Both the position numbers and the translations under genes were made by a program. Below the pieces are notes generated by a model. It was not told the origin of the DNA, made no database searches, and worked only from the letters and a program-made list of their open reading frames with translations. From Phialocephala subalpina (lineage: Eukaryota > Ascomycota > Leotiomycetes > Helotiales > Mollisiaceae), in the NCBI GenBank assembly GCA_900073065.1, contig FJOG01000025.1:186001-250000 (forward strand): a stretch of 64,000 nt of DNA, written 5' to 3'. Positions 12,140-23,683 of this stretch are shown piece after piece (within the stretch, counting starts at the first letter, position 1; each line of letters opens with the position of its first letter).

Positions 12140-13573
12140 TCACTTCCTCTTATGCACCAATCTCCCCTTAACCCAAACCGCCAACGTATTCCTATCATCC
12201 CCATTGAATACCCACTTCGCAACCCTCTCATCCCAACTCTCCCACCCAAAAATATCAACCGGACCCGTCTTCTCATCCTCCACCTCCTCCATCTCCACAC
12301 TCCCCAACCCAATCAGTTGAGCATCCCACTCCATCCCCACTCTAAATCCACCAATCTTATCCTCCAATCCAACGACCTTCGCTCCTCCTTTCGTCCCAAG
12401 GTACAGAACTTCTTCGATGCTTAACTTGGTGCTATCGTCTCCTTCCATAGCCACATGTCGACTGACAAGCAACGCTTGGCGAACAGCCTCTAGGATAGAG
12501 GGAGAATATCCACCAGATACATCCGTCCCAAGACCAACCTCCACCCCCTTATCAAGTAACCACCTAACCTTCGCCGTTCCGCTCGTAATCGCACTATTAC
12601 TACACGGACAATGAGAAATCTTCCCTTCCCTCTTTTTAATCAAATCCACCTCAACCTCCGTCAAATGAACAGCATGCGCCAATATCGTCTTGTTCGTCAG
12701 TAATCCATGCCCATCGTAGACATGAGTATAGGTTTCGAAGTCGGGAAAGAGTTCTTTGACGAGTTTGACTTCGTTTTTGTTTTCTGAGACGTGGGTTTGG
12801 ATGGGAAATCCGGTTTCCCTGTGTAGTGCTCCGAGCTGGTGCATGAGGTCTGGTGTGCAGGAGGGAGCGAAGCGGGGGGTGAGGATGGGTGTTATGAGGA
12901 CGTTCTTGGGATCAATCCTTGCAATGTGGTCGATGGTTGCCTTTGTGTCTGCAATAGATGTAGCAGCAGATTCGTCGCGGTAGTAGTCAGGAGCCAGAGA
13001 GTCCATGCAGCAGCGGCCGATGAAGGCTCGTTGACCGATGGAGAGACAGAGGTCGGATAGTAAGTTGGTGGCTGGGACGTCTATAGTGGCGTAGTAGGAA
13101 GCCGTGGTGGTTCCGTGAGAGAGGGTCCTTTGGATAACTCGTGTGTAGACGGAATTTGCTTTTGGGAGGACGGAGAGACTGCTTTCCATGGGGAAAGTGT
13201 AGGTGTTGAGCCAGTCCAGGAGGGTCGTCTTTCCGAAGATACCTGCATTTGGATATTGAGGGGCATGGATATGGGTGTCTTGAAACTGTTAGCAGTGATC
13301 TTGGACATGGAGGTTGTACTGACCAATGAAGCCGGGGAAGAAAAATTGACCAGGCTCAGCAGCTTTCACGGAGACCTCTCCGATGGACCAGCCAAGCTTT
13401 GGAAGTATCGTTTCCTCTGCCTTCTTCTGGTCACACCCCTCCTCGAGGGCAACAATGACACCCTTCTCATCAACAAAAATAGCAGCATCATGCAGAAACT
13501 CGAGCACCTCCAAGCTCTTGCTCTGTACGAAGCTCCCCAAGAAGAGACATTTCTGACCGGCCTGACATGACAT
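12140..13573 (-). CDS. GUD1: Guanine deaminase
   Basis: Exons 13573-13324 and 13278-12140 join over a 45-nt intron (donor GTCAGT, branch GCTAAC) to give 462 aa, normal for the family. The joint rebuilds PGFIDTHIHAPQYPN, placing the metal-binding HxH at residues 86 and 88. Other metal-site motifs are THVSE (His about 246), LAHAVHL (His about 285) and GLGTDVSGGYSPS (Asp about 336). The last is diagnostic of guanine deaminase within the amidohydrolase superfamily. The enzyme converts guanine to xanthine plus ammonia in purine salvage and nitrogen scavenging, in the cytosol. No truncation or odd residues were seen. Confidence 0.93.
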
Positions 13574-14100
13574 GGTAGCAAGTGAAGCTTATCACTTCCC
13601 AGATTATCCCAAAGTTTCAAATTATTTATTAGGAAGGCATGAAGCTTTTATCTTCCCTTATCAGCTCCAAGTTCCAGAAGAAGCTGAATGGCATGCAGTG
13701 TAACTTGTTTGTGTTTTTTTCTGGGTTTGACCAATGCCAGTTGCCGTTCATTCATCTGCCCCTCACTAAACCCACTTTGGCAAGTGGATGCGGGGCGGTT
13801 CCGACCGATCAGTAAATCGGAACTTGGCCTTTTCCCTCGGGACGCTGATGCACATAGGAAAGGGCAATTTTTTCTCCTATTCTGGCTCTGGACATTAGCG
13901 ATGAAGTTGGCCTCAATTGTATATGTCGTGGGTGATCCGGGACGTACGCAGCTGGTAGACTCGGATGACGGAGGTAAGCGATCAAAGAAGCCTTCAAGGT
14001 GTACGACGTTCATTCTTCATTTCTTCGTCTATCTATCACAATGTGGGTATTCCCAAGCGCCGTTCCTATGCTGCTTCTCATGGCTCCTGTATGTACACAC
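13574..14100. other. Intergenic region upstream of guanine deaminase
   Basis: This is the promoter side of the guanine deaminase gene and the 3' flank of NTE1 (both minus strand). No further gene was seen; small open frames lack start context and domains. Confidence 0.4.
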
Positions 14101-17100
14101 CTAAATACTTGCTCTCCGAGGAGCCATGGTCCTCCGCAATGCCTTCTTCTCCTCCGTTTCATCCACCAGAGGCAGAACACCTTGATCCCTCATCTTGGCC
14201 AAAAACTCCTGCCCATACTTGTACCCCAAAGCATAAATTTCGTCGAACTTGCCAAAATCTAGCGTACCGTAGTCGTCGATAGGAGGTCTCATGTAGAGAC
14301 ACCCAGGAGTTGTTTTTGCTCTCTCTAGAGCATCGACGCTCGACACATATGCCAACCTCGCCTGGATTTCTGCAAGTGTCGGTGGATTAGGGAGTGATGA
14401 AAAGGGGTTCCATCGGTTGGCGAAAGCCCAGAAACCTGACAACGAGTCTCCATACATTTGAGGTATATCATCGTCAAGACTGCCAACATCGACAGCGAAG
14501 ATAACATCGGCTCCAAGAGATTTCATGTGTGATACTGTGAGATTGTCGATATATCCGCCGTCTAGAAGCATGTCTCCTTCATCACACAATGGTGGAAGAA
14601 GGCCAGCGAGGGACATTGATGCCCTGACATACCGCCATGCATAACCGCTGGTGTGTATTTCCGATCGACTCTTACTGATGTTGGTGGTGTTACAGTAAAA
14701 TTCGAGCCAGAAGTCTTCAATTTGAGTGTTGCCGAAGGTCTTAAAAATTCCGCGGTTGAACTCATGGCCAGTCGTGTATGACGCGGATGGATAAGTCAAG
14801 TCCAGTGCGAAGCGCCACATGCTTGCCATTCGACCCGCAAACTTCTTCGCTCGACCATACATTGGGACGACATCGGCGTCGCGTGCATAGAGGGCCCCAA
14901 TAAATGATCCAATTGACGTGCCGCCAATGATGTCGATGGGTATGCCACCTTCTTCCAATGCTCTGATGATCCCCACTTGCGCTATGCCTCGAGCACCTCC
15001 TCCACCAAGCACTAAGCCGATGGACTTACCGCAGAGACGTCTCGCGATCCTGTGGAAGTCTCCTTTGAATGGAGTCTCGGCGGAGTAGAGTGGCGTTTGA
15101 TGCACTCGCCGAGAGGTATACTTCTGAATTTCTGCTTGGAGGACTTGTACGCGCTGCTTCAATGCGGAGCCGAATTTTCTTGCTTGAGGATGAACGGGAA
15201 CAGAGCTTGTTCGAAATGCCATCTGGACATGGTGATGACCACCATTAATCCAGACTCTGTTCCGCAACCAAGCTCGAGTCAGACCGGGTGTGGAAAATCG
15301 ATCTGCGTGTAGCAGCACCAGCTCTTTCCTTGCAGTAGTCTTCATTCCTAGCAAGAAACGCTCATATTCGCCGATCGCAGGTGAACCTTCTGCCAAACCA
15401 ACCAAAAGGATACAATCCGCTTGGCTAATACATGTCTGCGTCCAAGGAGAGTTAACATTCGTATCTATTACCTCTAGAGTCAGCAAATGGTACATGAGAA
15501 CATTATGATTTGGTAGATAATGGTAGATGTAGCAGTCAGGAAAAAATTAGAGTTATTGTAAATTAATGGTCTTCATCGAGGAGCCTCAGGGTTAAAAAGA
15601 AATCATCATTCGCTGAGGTGGGGTGTATGAATCAGTATGAAAATGCTTACCGGCGATGTAAAGAACCAAGCCATATTTCTCCTCAAGGTCCGCCAGATAC
15701 TGCGAAAGTTTCAACCTTCCCATTCGACTGAAGGCATGTCTTCCAAGGTGATTGAGGATCGCAGCTTGGTTTAACGATGTCACTCCATTCGGAGCCCCAA
15801 TTTGACTAAGTGCGCTCATCAATCGACTGCCAAATTCGACCACTGGGACACCAGCTGTAACAGGAAGAATAGCCACAGTTCGAAGATTGATGGTGGATGA
15901 CACTTTGTTGTTGGTAGCTGTCGTGGTCTTCTCTTTGGCCTGAACAAAGATAGGATCTTCAACCAAAGCTCTCATACGAGAGGCAATAATTTTGGAGATC
16001 TTGATGGTGATGCCTGGGTGCTCCTGCGCGAGACTGTTGAATAAGGTCTTCGGGAATTTGGCCAATTCCGTATCTCTGATCGCATGGAGTGTTGCAGGTC
16101 GAACTGATTCGGTCATGACTTCCAACTCTCCAACACTTTCTCCCTGGCCGTATTCCCCAACAACCTTCATTCCTGCCTCTTCATTGTTCTTGACTAAGCG
16201 TAGTCGACCATTGAGAACAATGTAAATTGCGTCGCTGTCATCGTCTTGATGGTATATAACTTGGCCAGCATTTACCTGCACCCATTCCAATGCAAAGTCA
16301 ATGTGCAAGATGAGTTTAGGTAGCAAGCTGGTCAGGCGTTTTGCCATAGTTAGAAGTACTACTGGATACTTTTCCACTATCCTCTCCAAGGACGACCGAG
16401 GGAGAAAGCCGACATAGACGTCAGTCTTGGCCATAACATCGATGAACGAACGATAAGAGGAGATTGTTCCAATGTAGCCAGCGATTCCACCAGGCTTGAT
16501 CAAAGCCAAAGTCTTGCGGCCGACAGGCTTTCGCTTTTTGGCATCCGCACCAGACGACCCTTTAGCTGAGCCCGAAGCCTTTGAAGACCCGGTCCGAGTG
16601 CGAGACAGCGGGGCCAGAGTTTCTTCCGAGATCTTTCCCGCTCCTGAGGGCCGATGCGTTGCGCCTAGAACGGAAGAATCGGATTTGTCGTCTTCAGGAA
16701 CACTAACGTCCAGGAAACCGTCGATAACATAGTACAGTCCTGGGTTGCGCTCACCTTGCTCTACTAGAATGGACCCCTTAGGAAAGTACACGATTTCCAC
16801 GTCGTCTCGAAGCTCATGGGCCAGACCCTGCGTGCTTGGCAAACCCCCAGTGCTCATCCCTCCGGACGTCATGGATTCCGTATCACCATCTGCAGATCCC
16901 TCATAAGGGTCAATGAACCCAAACGCGTTGCTACTGAAGATAGCCTTTTGTCTTTTCTGATCATAGGAAACAAGTCGTGGGGATGCTTCGACAGAATCCG
17001 ACATTCTGAGGGCATTGTTGGCGTTTGTCAAGCCAATGGCCTTGAAGATACATTCTAGTATTGACTGTCGAAACATGCTATCCTCGTCGACTGACTCTTG

Positions 17101-18980
17101 CCGATGCAATGTCATTCTCGGACGCACAGTGTTGAACGGATTGAAGCTTCTCTGCGCTAGAGGGCTTTCTGTGTCATGATGCCAAACCTCGGGACCTTGT
17201 CCATTCTGACCTAAAGGCGTTGCTTCACCAAGTTTGGAGCTGCTCCTTCGGCCGCCACTTCTCGACATTTGGATGTTCGTGAGCAGATCTCCTGGACTTG
17301 GAGTGGCGCCAGTATCCCGACTTGGCGTTGGGTTTGTGATTTTGCTCACGGGAGGTGAGCCTTTGCCGGATAAGACATGGAGGGTAGCCTCTTTTCGAAG
17401 ACTATTGCTAGATCGTCTTCTTCGACCAGATCCAGCGTTGTGCAGAGCGATCCCTTTGCTGCCTTCTTCAGCACCAATCCTTTCTCGTTCTCGAATGAAT
17501 TTCTCCTTCAGGCGCTCCAGTGCATCACCGCGCAAGAAATTTGGGAGTTCGTATGTGGTGTACTTGTTCATGTGTTTCTCTGTACGCAAGACCTCACTCG
17601 TCAAGCCAAGATATGAATGACCAGTCGCTAAGGTGACTCGTTGCAACCTTGTCAATATTACTTGGACAATATGTGCAGTAGCTTTTGGGTAGACTCTTGT
17701 GAGTCGGCGGAAAGCGCTGGCAGGAATTATCGCGATAGTAGTGTCAACTGTGGCTCGGGCAACAATGTCCGGGTGAGCAGAACTTGTATTGGCTCTTCGA
17801 GCCTTTGCTCGTGGCTTTATGGGATCTCTGGGTGCATCGAGAGAAAGAGGAGGGACCTTTGGCAAAGTTCCACCCGCTGTAGAACTTGCCATTATTGAGG
17901 ATCGTCGGTCTCGAGTTGTAGGCTTCCCGTCATGAATCGACGCACCGTAGATAGGGCTCGTGGGAAGAGATGGAGGTGTATCATGACTATGGCTGAATCC
18001 AGCACTTGATGGGAATCTTTGATGACGACCATAGCCAGCATTTGAACTTGTCTCCAAGTCGTCGTCCTCGGTATACCTAAGCTTCACATCTTCCGTGAAC
18101 AATGACAGAATAGAAAAGAGAGATGACATCGGAGCTCCATTCTTGACTTCTGTCAACAATTGGTAGCCTTGCTGCGATGTCCGTCCATATTGTCCCTCTC
18201 CACTGTCTGACGAGTCGTCTGGGTGGAACTTAGAAGGTTCCGAATCTGATTCTCCTCCTTCCCGAGATGACTTGACAAATATTTCGACTAGTCCATCCAC
18301 AACTAGGCAGAACCCCTTTTCCTCTTCCAAGTTCAAAGTTTCCCCTGCAATCAACTTCCTCGTTTGCATGGACCGAGTGAGCTCGTGAAAGACGGGCCGC
18401 TCAAGATAACCAAACACTTTTATAGCGCTAAGAAATTCGTCGAGGTAATTTGAGAATCCTGACTTTGATCCCTCTTCTTGCGTATCGGGGTATAGGTCTA
18501 TTTCAGGTTCCTTTCGCTGAGGTTCGGGAGGGAGGCGAGAGTACATGTTCAGAAATCTGTACCGAACAAACCAACTCACCGTCGAGACGAACGCGATGGC
18601 AATTAACATGCTGCACAAGTATGTTAGAGAAGAATAATAGCATAGTTTTGGGTTGCTTACACTGTAGTCGCATTCATCGTGACGGTGAGACTTGTTGAGA
18701 AAAGCGTGAATAGGAATGTTGGTAGAGTAATAGTCGCAAAGGTAATCAGCCAGTATAAGATACCTGGCACAAGCTTGATCAAGAAAAATATCATTTGGCC
18801 AAACATCCCGAGCCAAGAGCGTTGCCCATGTGCCTGCTGTACGGTTGTCGTATTGGCCAGAGCCATCACAGACGGCATCGTACCTGACTTCGTGAAGCTC
18901 TGCACAATTGAGGAGACTGTCTCGGAGACTGCTATGACAGAATGCTGAACATCTTCAGCGTCGGCAGAATTGACTGCCAT
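14101..18980 (-). CDS. NTE1: Lysophospholipase NTE1 (neuropathy target esterase homologue)
   Basis: Three exons, 18980-18661, 18610-15651 and 15464-14101, join over introns of 50 and 186 nt into 1547 aa. The N-terminus has two membrane helices, at [20 protein letters not shown] and, across the first splice, [17 protein letters not shown]. Cyclic-nucleotide-binding-like domains follow ([37 protein letters not shown]). The patatin domain has the oxyanion loop [11 protein letters not shown] (about 1245-1253), nucleophile GGTSIGSF (Ser about 1277) and catalytic Asp in LLDGGYIDN (about 1395). NTE1 deacylates phosphatidylcholine and lysophosphatidylcholine at the ER, yielding glycerophosphocholine. 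The ATG at 18980 is the first in the open frame. The second intron has an alternative in-frame acceptor at 15473 (three extra codons). Confidence 0.95.
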
Positions 18981-19368
18981 CTCGAAGTTCAACCAAAGGG
19001 TTGAGTCGGCCCCATTCTTCGTAATAAAGTCGTACAATCTGCGGCTCCGTAAGTGATTTGGAGTTGCTGAGCTTCGAAGTTGAGCTCGAGATTGTTCACG
19101 AGCTTGCAGAAAATGGAGCTAAACCGCATTCGTCACAGCCCACCACGAGTTTGGTAGACCAAAAATCCAGTCAAAAGATATGACTCTGAGTGTGAGCAAA
19201 CGACCACAGCACGCAACGACCGTTTCTGAGATAAATTCGATCACCATTCGAGGATATTTCTGATAAAGCAACCATCTCACAGAATCCACCAAAATCTATT
19301 CACAGCGACGAAGCGCAGAGAAATACCCATTGAACTCCCCCGCGCCCCGCAGCGCCCCAACCACAACG
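18981..19368. promoter_or_regulatory. Divergent promoter NTE1 / eIF2-alpha
   Basis: These 388 bp separate the start codons of two divergent genes and must carry both promoters. No specific factor site was recognised. Confidence 0.5.
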
Positions 19369-20463
19369 ATGTCTTTAACAAATTGCCGCTTCTATGAAGA
19401 GAAGTACCCGGAGATTGATAGCTTCGTGATGGTGAACGTAAAGCAGGTAGGGGCTTCTGACTTTCTTGCGGCTGCCGTTGCAAATGCTAAGCCTTTCCCA
19501 GATCGCAGAGATGGGAGCCTATGTCAAACTCCTTGAATACGACAACATCGATGGCATGATCCTCCTTTCCGAATTGTCGAGACGTCGTATTCGAAGTATC
19601 CAGAAGCTCATCCGAGTTGGGCGAAATGAGGTCGTGGTCGTACTCAGAGTTGACAAAGAGAAGGGTATGCTTGGACGTTCGCGCAGGGGAATGCAGAGAC
19701 GCTGATTTGGCATGCTAGGTTATATTGATCTTTCGAAACGAAGAGTGTCACCCGAGGATATTATCAAGTGCGAGGAACGATACAACAAGAGCAAGATGGT
19801 CCACTCAATTATGCGTCATGTCGCCGAGAAGACTCAACACCCAATCGAGGACCTATACGAGCGCATCGGTTGGCCTTTGAACAAGAAGTACGGGCATGCA
19901 GTTGACGCATTTAAGCTCTCAATAACGTGAGAAATTCCTGTCAAGTTTCCTTATAATTTCTTGACTAACAGTTTTAAAGCAACCCAGATGTGTGGCAAGA
20001 GGTCTCATTTCCAAATGATGTTGTCGCAGACGAGCTGAAGTCGTATATCGGGAAGCGCTTGACACCCCAGCCTACGAAGGTCAGAGCAGATGTTGAGGTT
20101 ACATGCTTCGGGTATGAGGGAATCGACGCAGTCAAGACAGCACTCCGAACTGCTGAGGCCAGAAACACCCCAGACAACCAGGTCAAGGTCAAGCTTGTCT
20201 CGCCTCCTCTATACGTCCTCACAAGTACGTGTCTGGAGAAGCAAGTCGGGATCTCTACCTTGGAGGCAGCAATTGTCGATATTCGAACCAATATTGAGTC
20301 GGCAGGTGGCAATTGTTTAGTCAAGATGGAGCCCAAGGCGGTCACAGAGAACGACGATGCTGAGCTGCAAGCACTGATGGAGAAGCGCGAAAGGGAGAAT
20401 GCTGAAGTTAGCGGAGACGAGAGCCAGAGTGAAAGTGACGAAAATGCCGTCGAGGTGATGTGA
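19369..20463 (+). CDS. SUI2: Translation initiation factor eIF2 subunit alpha
   Basis: Four exons, 19369-19446, 19502-19664, 19719-19926 and 19980-20463 (introns 55, 54, 53 nt), give 310 aa; the yeast protein has 304. The S1 RNA-binding domain spans about residues 15-90 and includes [20 protein letters not shown]. The regulatory loop [13 protein letters not shown] carries Ser52 (Ser51 in mature numbering), the site phosphorylated by Gcn2-type kinases. The helical and alpha/beta domains follow ([11 protein letters not shown], then [10 protein letters not shown]). The C-terminus is acidic ([13 protein letters not shown]). The factor delivers initiator tRNA to the 40S subunit. It is divergent from NTE1. 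The antisense open frame over exon 4 is a shadow. Confidence 0.97.
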
Positions 20464-20803
20464 GCGCGTTTGGGGGATTCAAAAAGCAGTGAGCGAGGCT
20501 TTGCATTGCGGGCGCATAGAGGGGCTACCAACATGCAGTAGATCTTGTTTGAGGATTGTATCAAAAGTACATTGAATCTAAATGCGATGAACCAAACAAA
20601 TATTGTGCAGTTTGTGAATTGGTAATGTGCGGAGGCGTGCGAGAAATAATTACAGGGTAGGTCAGGTGTGAGCGGCCGCGCATGGATCTACAAGGCTGGA
20701 ATTTCTTGACGAGGCTGACAAAGAAAATGGCCTTGCCGAAATGGTCTGAACATTTCAAACCACGCCCTTCTTCTTCTTCAGAAATACCTGGTTTCTGGCT
20801 ACC
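20464..20803. other. Intergenic region before IMP2
   Basis: This is the 3' flank of eIF2-alpha and the promoter of the peptidase gene. An ATG at 20682 opens a 76-codon frame overlapping the IMP2 start in another frame. It could act as an overlapping upstream ORF, but no domain supports it as a protein. Confidence 0.4.
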
Positions 20804-21443
20804 ATGGCCAGCCGAATATTATCAATATTCCATCGCGGAACCCAATCGGGTCGATTCATTCATGACTTCAAATACTGGGCCTTCACATTTGCGACTTGGA
20901 TTCCAGCCGTGATCTTCTTCAATGGACATGTCGGGGAAGTGACTTGGATCAACGGTCCTTCGATGTACCCCTTTCTGAACACTAGCTTCAATGAAGGTTT
21001 GAGCAAAGATGTGTGTTGGACAAGTAAATGGAGTCCAACCACAGATTTGAAGAGAGGAATGATTGTATCGTTCAGGTAAGCTTCACAAGTCCTCACTGGA
21101 AACAGACTCTCATGTTTCGTTTAGAAGCCCATCAAATCCCGAAACCATCGCCATAAAGCGTATAATTGCTGTTGAGGGCGATACGGTGTTCACAAGAGCG
21201 CCCTACCCTCTGCCTACTGTTCAAATTCCTTACAATCACGTTTGGGTTGAGGGAGACAACAGAGATGCCAACAAGACTCTGGATAGCAACACTTATGGCC
21301 CAATTTCCATGAACCTCATACAGGGCAAAGTCACTCATGTCTTGTGGCCTTGGAAAAGCATTGGGCCGATTCGTTGGCAGGAATTCAAGGGCAGGACGAG
21401 AGTTATCAGACGACGGAATGACGATATCACGCCAAGGTGGTGA
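20804..21443 (+). CDS. IMP2: Mitochondrial inner membrane protease subunit 2
   Basis: Exons 20804-21075 and 21125-21443 (49-nt intron, donor GTAAGC, acceptor TTTAG) give 196 aa, close to the usual 170-200. A membrane segment lies at about 25-40 (FTFATWIPAVIFFNG). The S26 signal-peptidase motif WINGPSMYP carries the catalytic Ser53, and AIKRIIAVEGD, just after the splice, carries the general-base Lys102. The box VWVEGDNRDANKTLDSNTYG is also typical. The enzyme removes sorting signals from proteins delivered to the intermembrane space, together with IMP1. A longer reading from 20682 is in another frame, so 20804 is taken as the start. Confidence 0.93.
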
Positions 21444-22049
21444 AAAATGCCTACATCTCGAATTTCAAAACTCCGACGAGCCACATGCTCGACTCTCTGA
21501 TGGAGGTTTGAGGTGAGGGGTTGTATCAAAGACATGGCAGTTGATTACCTCGATCCAGGAAGAGAGCTCCGGAAGAGGAAGGACATTGGGTGCAGTGACA
21601 ACTGGGTCACAACTGCAGGGAAGGAACCATCTCACGACAACCCGAGGCAATCAAAGAGCTCGCAGAGCTCATCTAGCAGTGTCGTTGAAAACATGTTAAA
21701 TAGAATAATCATAGTCACGCGATACCCCTGTTTCCTGAGGTACATTTACACTATAATGCTTTTTTTATCCTCGCATTCATCGTGTGCGTGAATATGAGAG
21801 AAGTTGTCGATAATTTTATCTCATAATGAAAGCACAAGTGTTGTCATTTCTTAACCTTGCTTCGGGTTTCAACTGGCCATGACATGTTCAGCCTCGTCCG
21901 AAACTCACCCAAAATAATTTGCCGAGTTGAAAACTCCGGACCGTTTATTTTCTTTGAGACGAACACCTCCTCAACACAACAGTAACGGCGCTCCAGACCT
22001 TCCATTGAGAAGCCTCAGGCGACTCTACTGGAATAGTGAGAGGAGGGCC
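21444..22049. other. Intergenic region between IMP2 and the carrier gene
   Basis: This holds the IMP2 3' flank and the promoter of the mitochondrial carrier gene. The frame upstream of the carrier ATG is open for 41 codons but contains no ATG, so it is treated as leader. Nothing else was seen. Confidence 0.4.
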
Positions 22050-23387
22050 ATGTCCTTGGGGTCTCGGGTTGCCAATTTGTTCTCCGGATCAACGAACGCG
22101 CAACAAGATCGCAACAATCTTGGCTTGGTCGATGATGGACTGCAAGCTGGGAAGCAGACCTTCACAGATGTCAAATTGGGCACAGAGGGGTTTGGGTCGG
22201 ATACCATGCCATCGCAAGCGGACGAAGAGGAGGGAAGGCCACCCTATCTACATGTGAGATCTTGTCTACACTCTCCTGGAACATTCTCTGATTTGAATAG
22301 TCCATGATCGCAGGAGGATTGGGCGGAACCACGGGAGATCTGTTGATGCATTCTCTGGATACAGTCAAGACTCGGCAGCAAGGCGATCCTCATATTCCGC
22401 CACGATATACATCGATGTTATCATCTTATGGCACAATTCTACGACAAGAAGGACTACGGCGGGGTCTCTATGGTGGTTGGCTTCCGGCTATGCTTGGATC
22501 ATTCCCAGGGACTGTGATTTTCTTTGGGACCTACGAATACAGCAAACGGCATATGATAGACGCTGGCATAACACCTCAATTTGCGTATCTTTCAAGTGGT
22601 ACGGATTTCCAAGAGCGGTACCTTGAAGACATTTTGCTAATAGCTTACAGGTTTTGTTGCCGACTTTGCCGCCTCATTCGTGTACGTTCCATCTGAAGTC
22701 CTGAAAACCAGACTTCAGCTTCAAGGTCGATATAACAACCCGTTCTTCCAGTCAGGATACAACTATAAATCAACGTCCCATGCGGCCAGGTCCATCATCC
22801 GCCAAGAAGGCTTCATGGCTCTGTTCTATGGCTATAAGGCTACTATTTTCCGAGATCTTCCATTCTCGGCATTGCAATTTGCCTTCTACGAGCAAGCACA
22901 GACGTGGGCCAGGCAATGGAAAGGAAGCAGAGAGATAGGACTGCCTTTGGAACTTCTGACAGGTGCTACTGCAGGTGGGCTCGCTGGAGTTATTACATGC
23001 CCATTGGATGTTGTCAAAACTAGGATTCAGACCCAAGTCAACCCAGCAGCAGCACGGGCAACAGCACATAAAGCCCCGCAGAATTCTCCTACAACGACAA
23101 AGCCAGATACTTCTGCTCTGAAGCAGCAAATCAGGTCAATTTCGACATCATCACCGTCAACACATACCCCTCGACCAGGTTCTATCAAATTAGACACTTC
23201 TTCGGTCTTTACGGGTCTGAAAGTTATTTACAACACTGAAGGATTGGCTGGCTGGTTCAGAGGCGTTGGACCCAGATTTGTGTGGACGAGTGTGCAGAGC
23301 GGATGCATGCTATTCTTGTATCAATCAATATTGAGGAGATTGGAGGTTTATTCTGCTTCGACTGAGGAAGAGGCGTCTGCTCTCTAA
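22050..23387 (+). CDS. Mitochondrial carrier family protein, MME1-like
   Basis: Exons 22050-22253, 22301-22598 and 22651-23387 (introns 47 and 52 nt) give 412 aa. Three solute-carrier repeats are visible by their signature motifs: [12 protein letters not shown] (Ser replaces the usual Pro), [11 protein letters not shown] and [13 protein letters not shown] low-complexity matrix loop rich in Ser, Thr and Pro lengthens the third repeat, and about 70 extra residues precede the first. The pattern [27 protein letters not shown] resembles the yeast YMR166C/Mme1 group, reported as a mitochondrial magnesium exporter. The substrate is inferred, not seen. S-adenosylmethionine carriers are a related alternative. 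Confidence 0.85.
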
Positions 23388-23683
23388 TGAGCTTTGGCAT
23401 TGCACGGACTCTTGGGTGTATAAGATAGGGATATTGTAGGCATATGTATATCAAGTGCATTGGGCGGCGTTTAGAATGCATGGCATGAGGGAATGATTAG
23501 ACAATAGATCTTCACTTTGAACGAGGCACAATATGAATAGATCTGAGTCTCCTTTCGCAAGAAAATGTGATTTTCCCATATAATAATGAAGGCAAAGGGA
23601 GGTAAATCCTCAGGAACCCAAGCTCATTGTGCTCTAGCTATCAACCAATCAATGCTCCAAAGCTTGAAAGGTTTTTGCGAAGT

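Noticed and set aside
19974..20564. 196-codon frame antisense to the last eIF2-alpha exon
   Set aside because: It is a shadow of a strongly conserved exon; no independent support.
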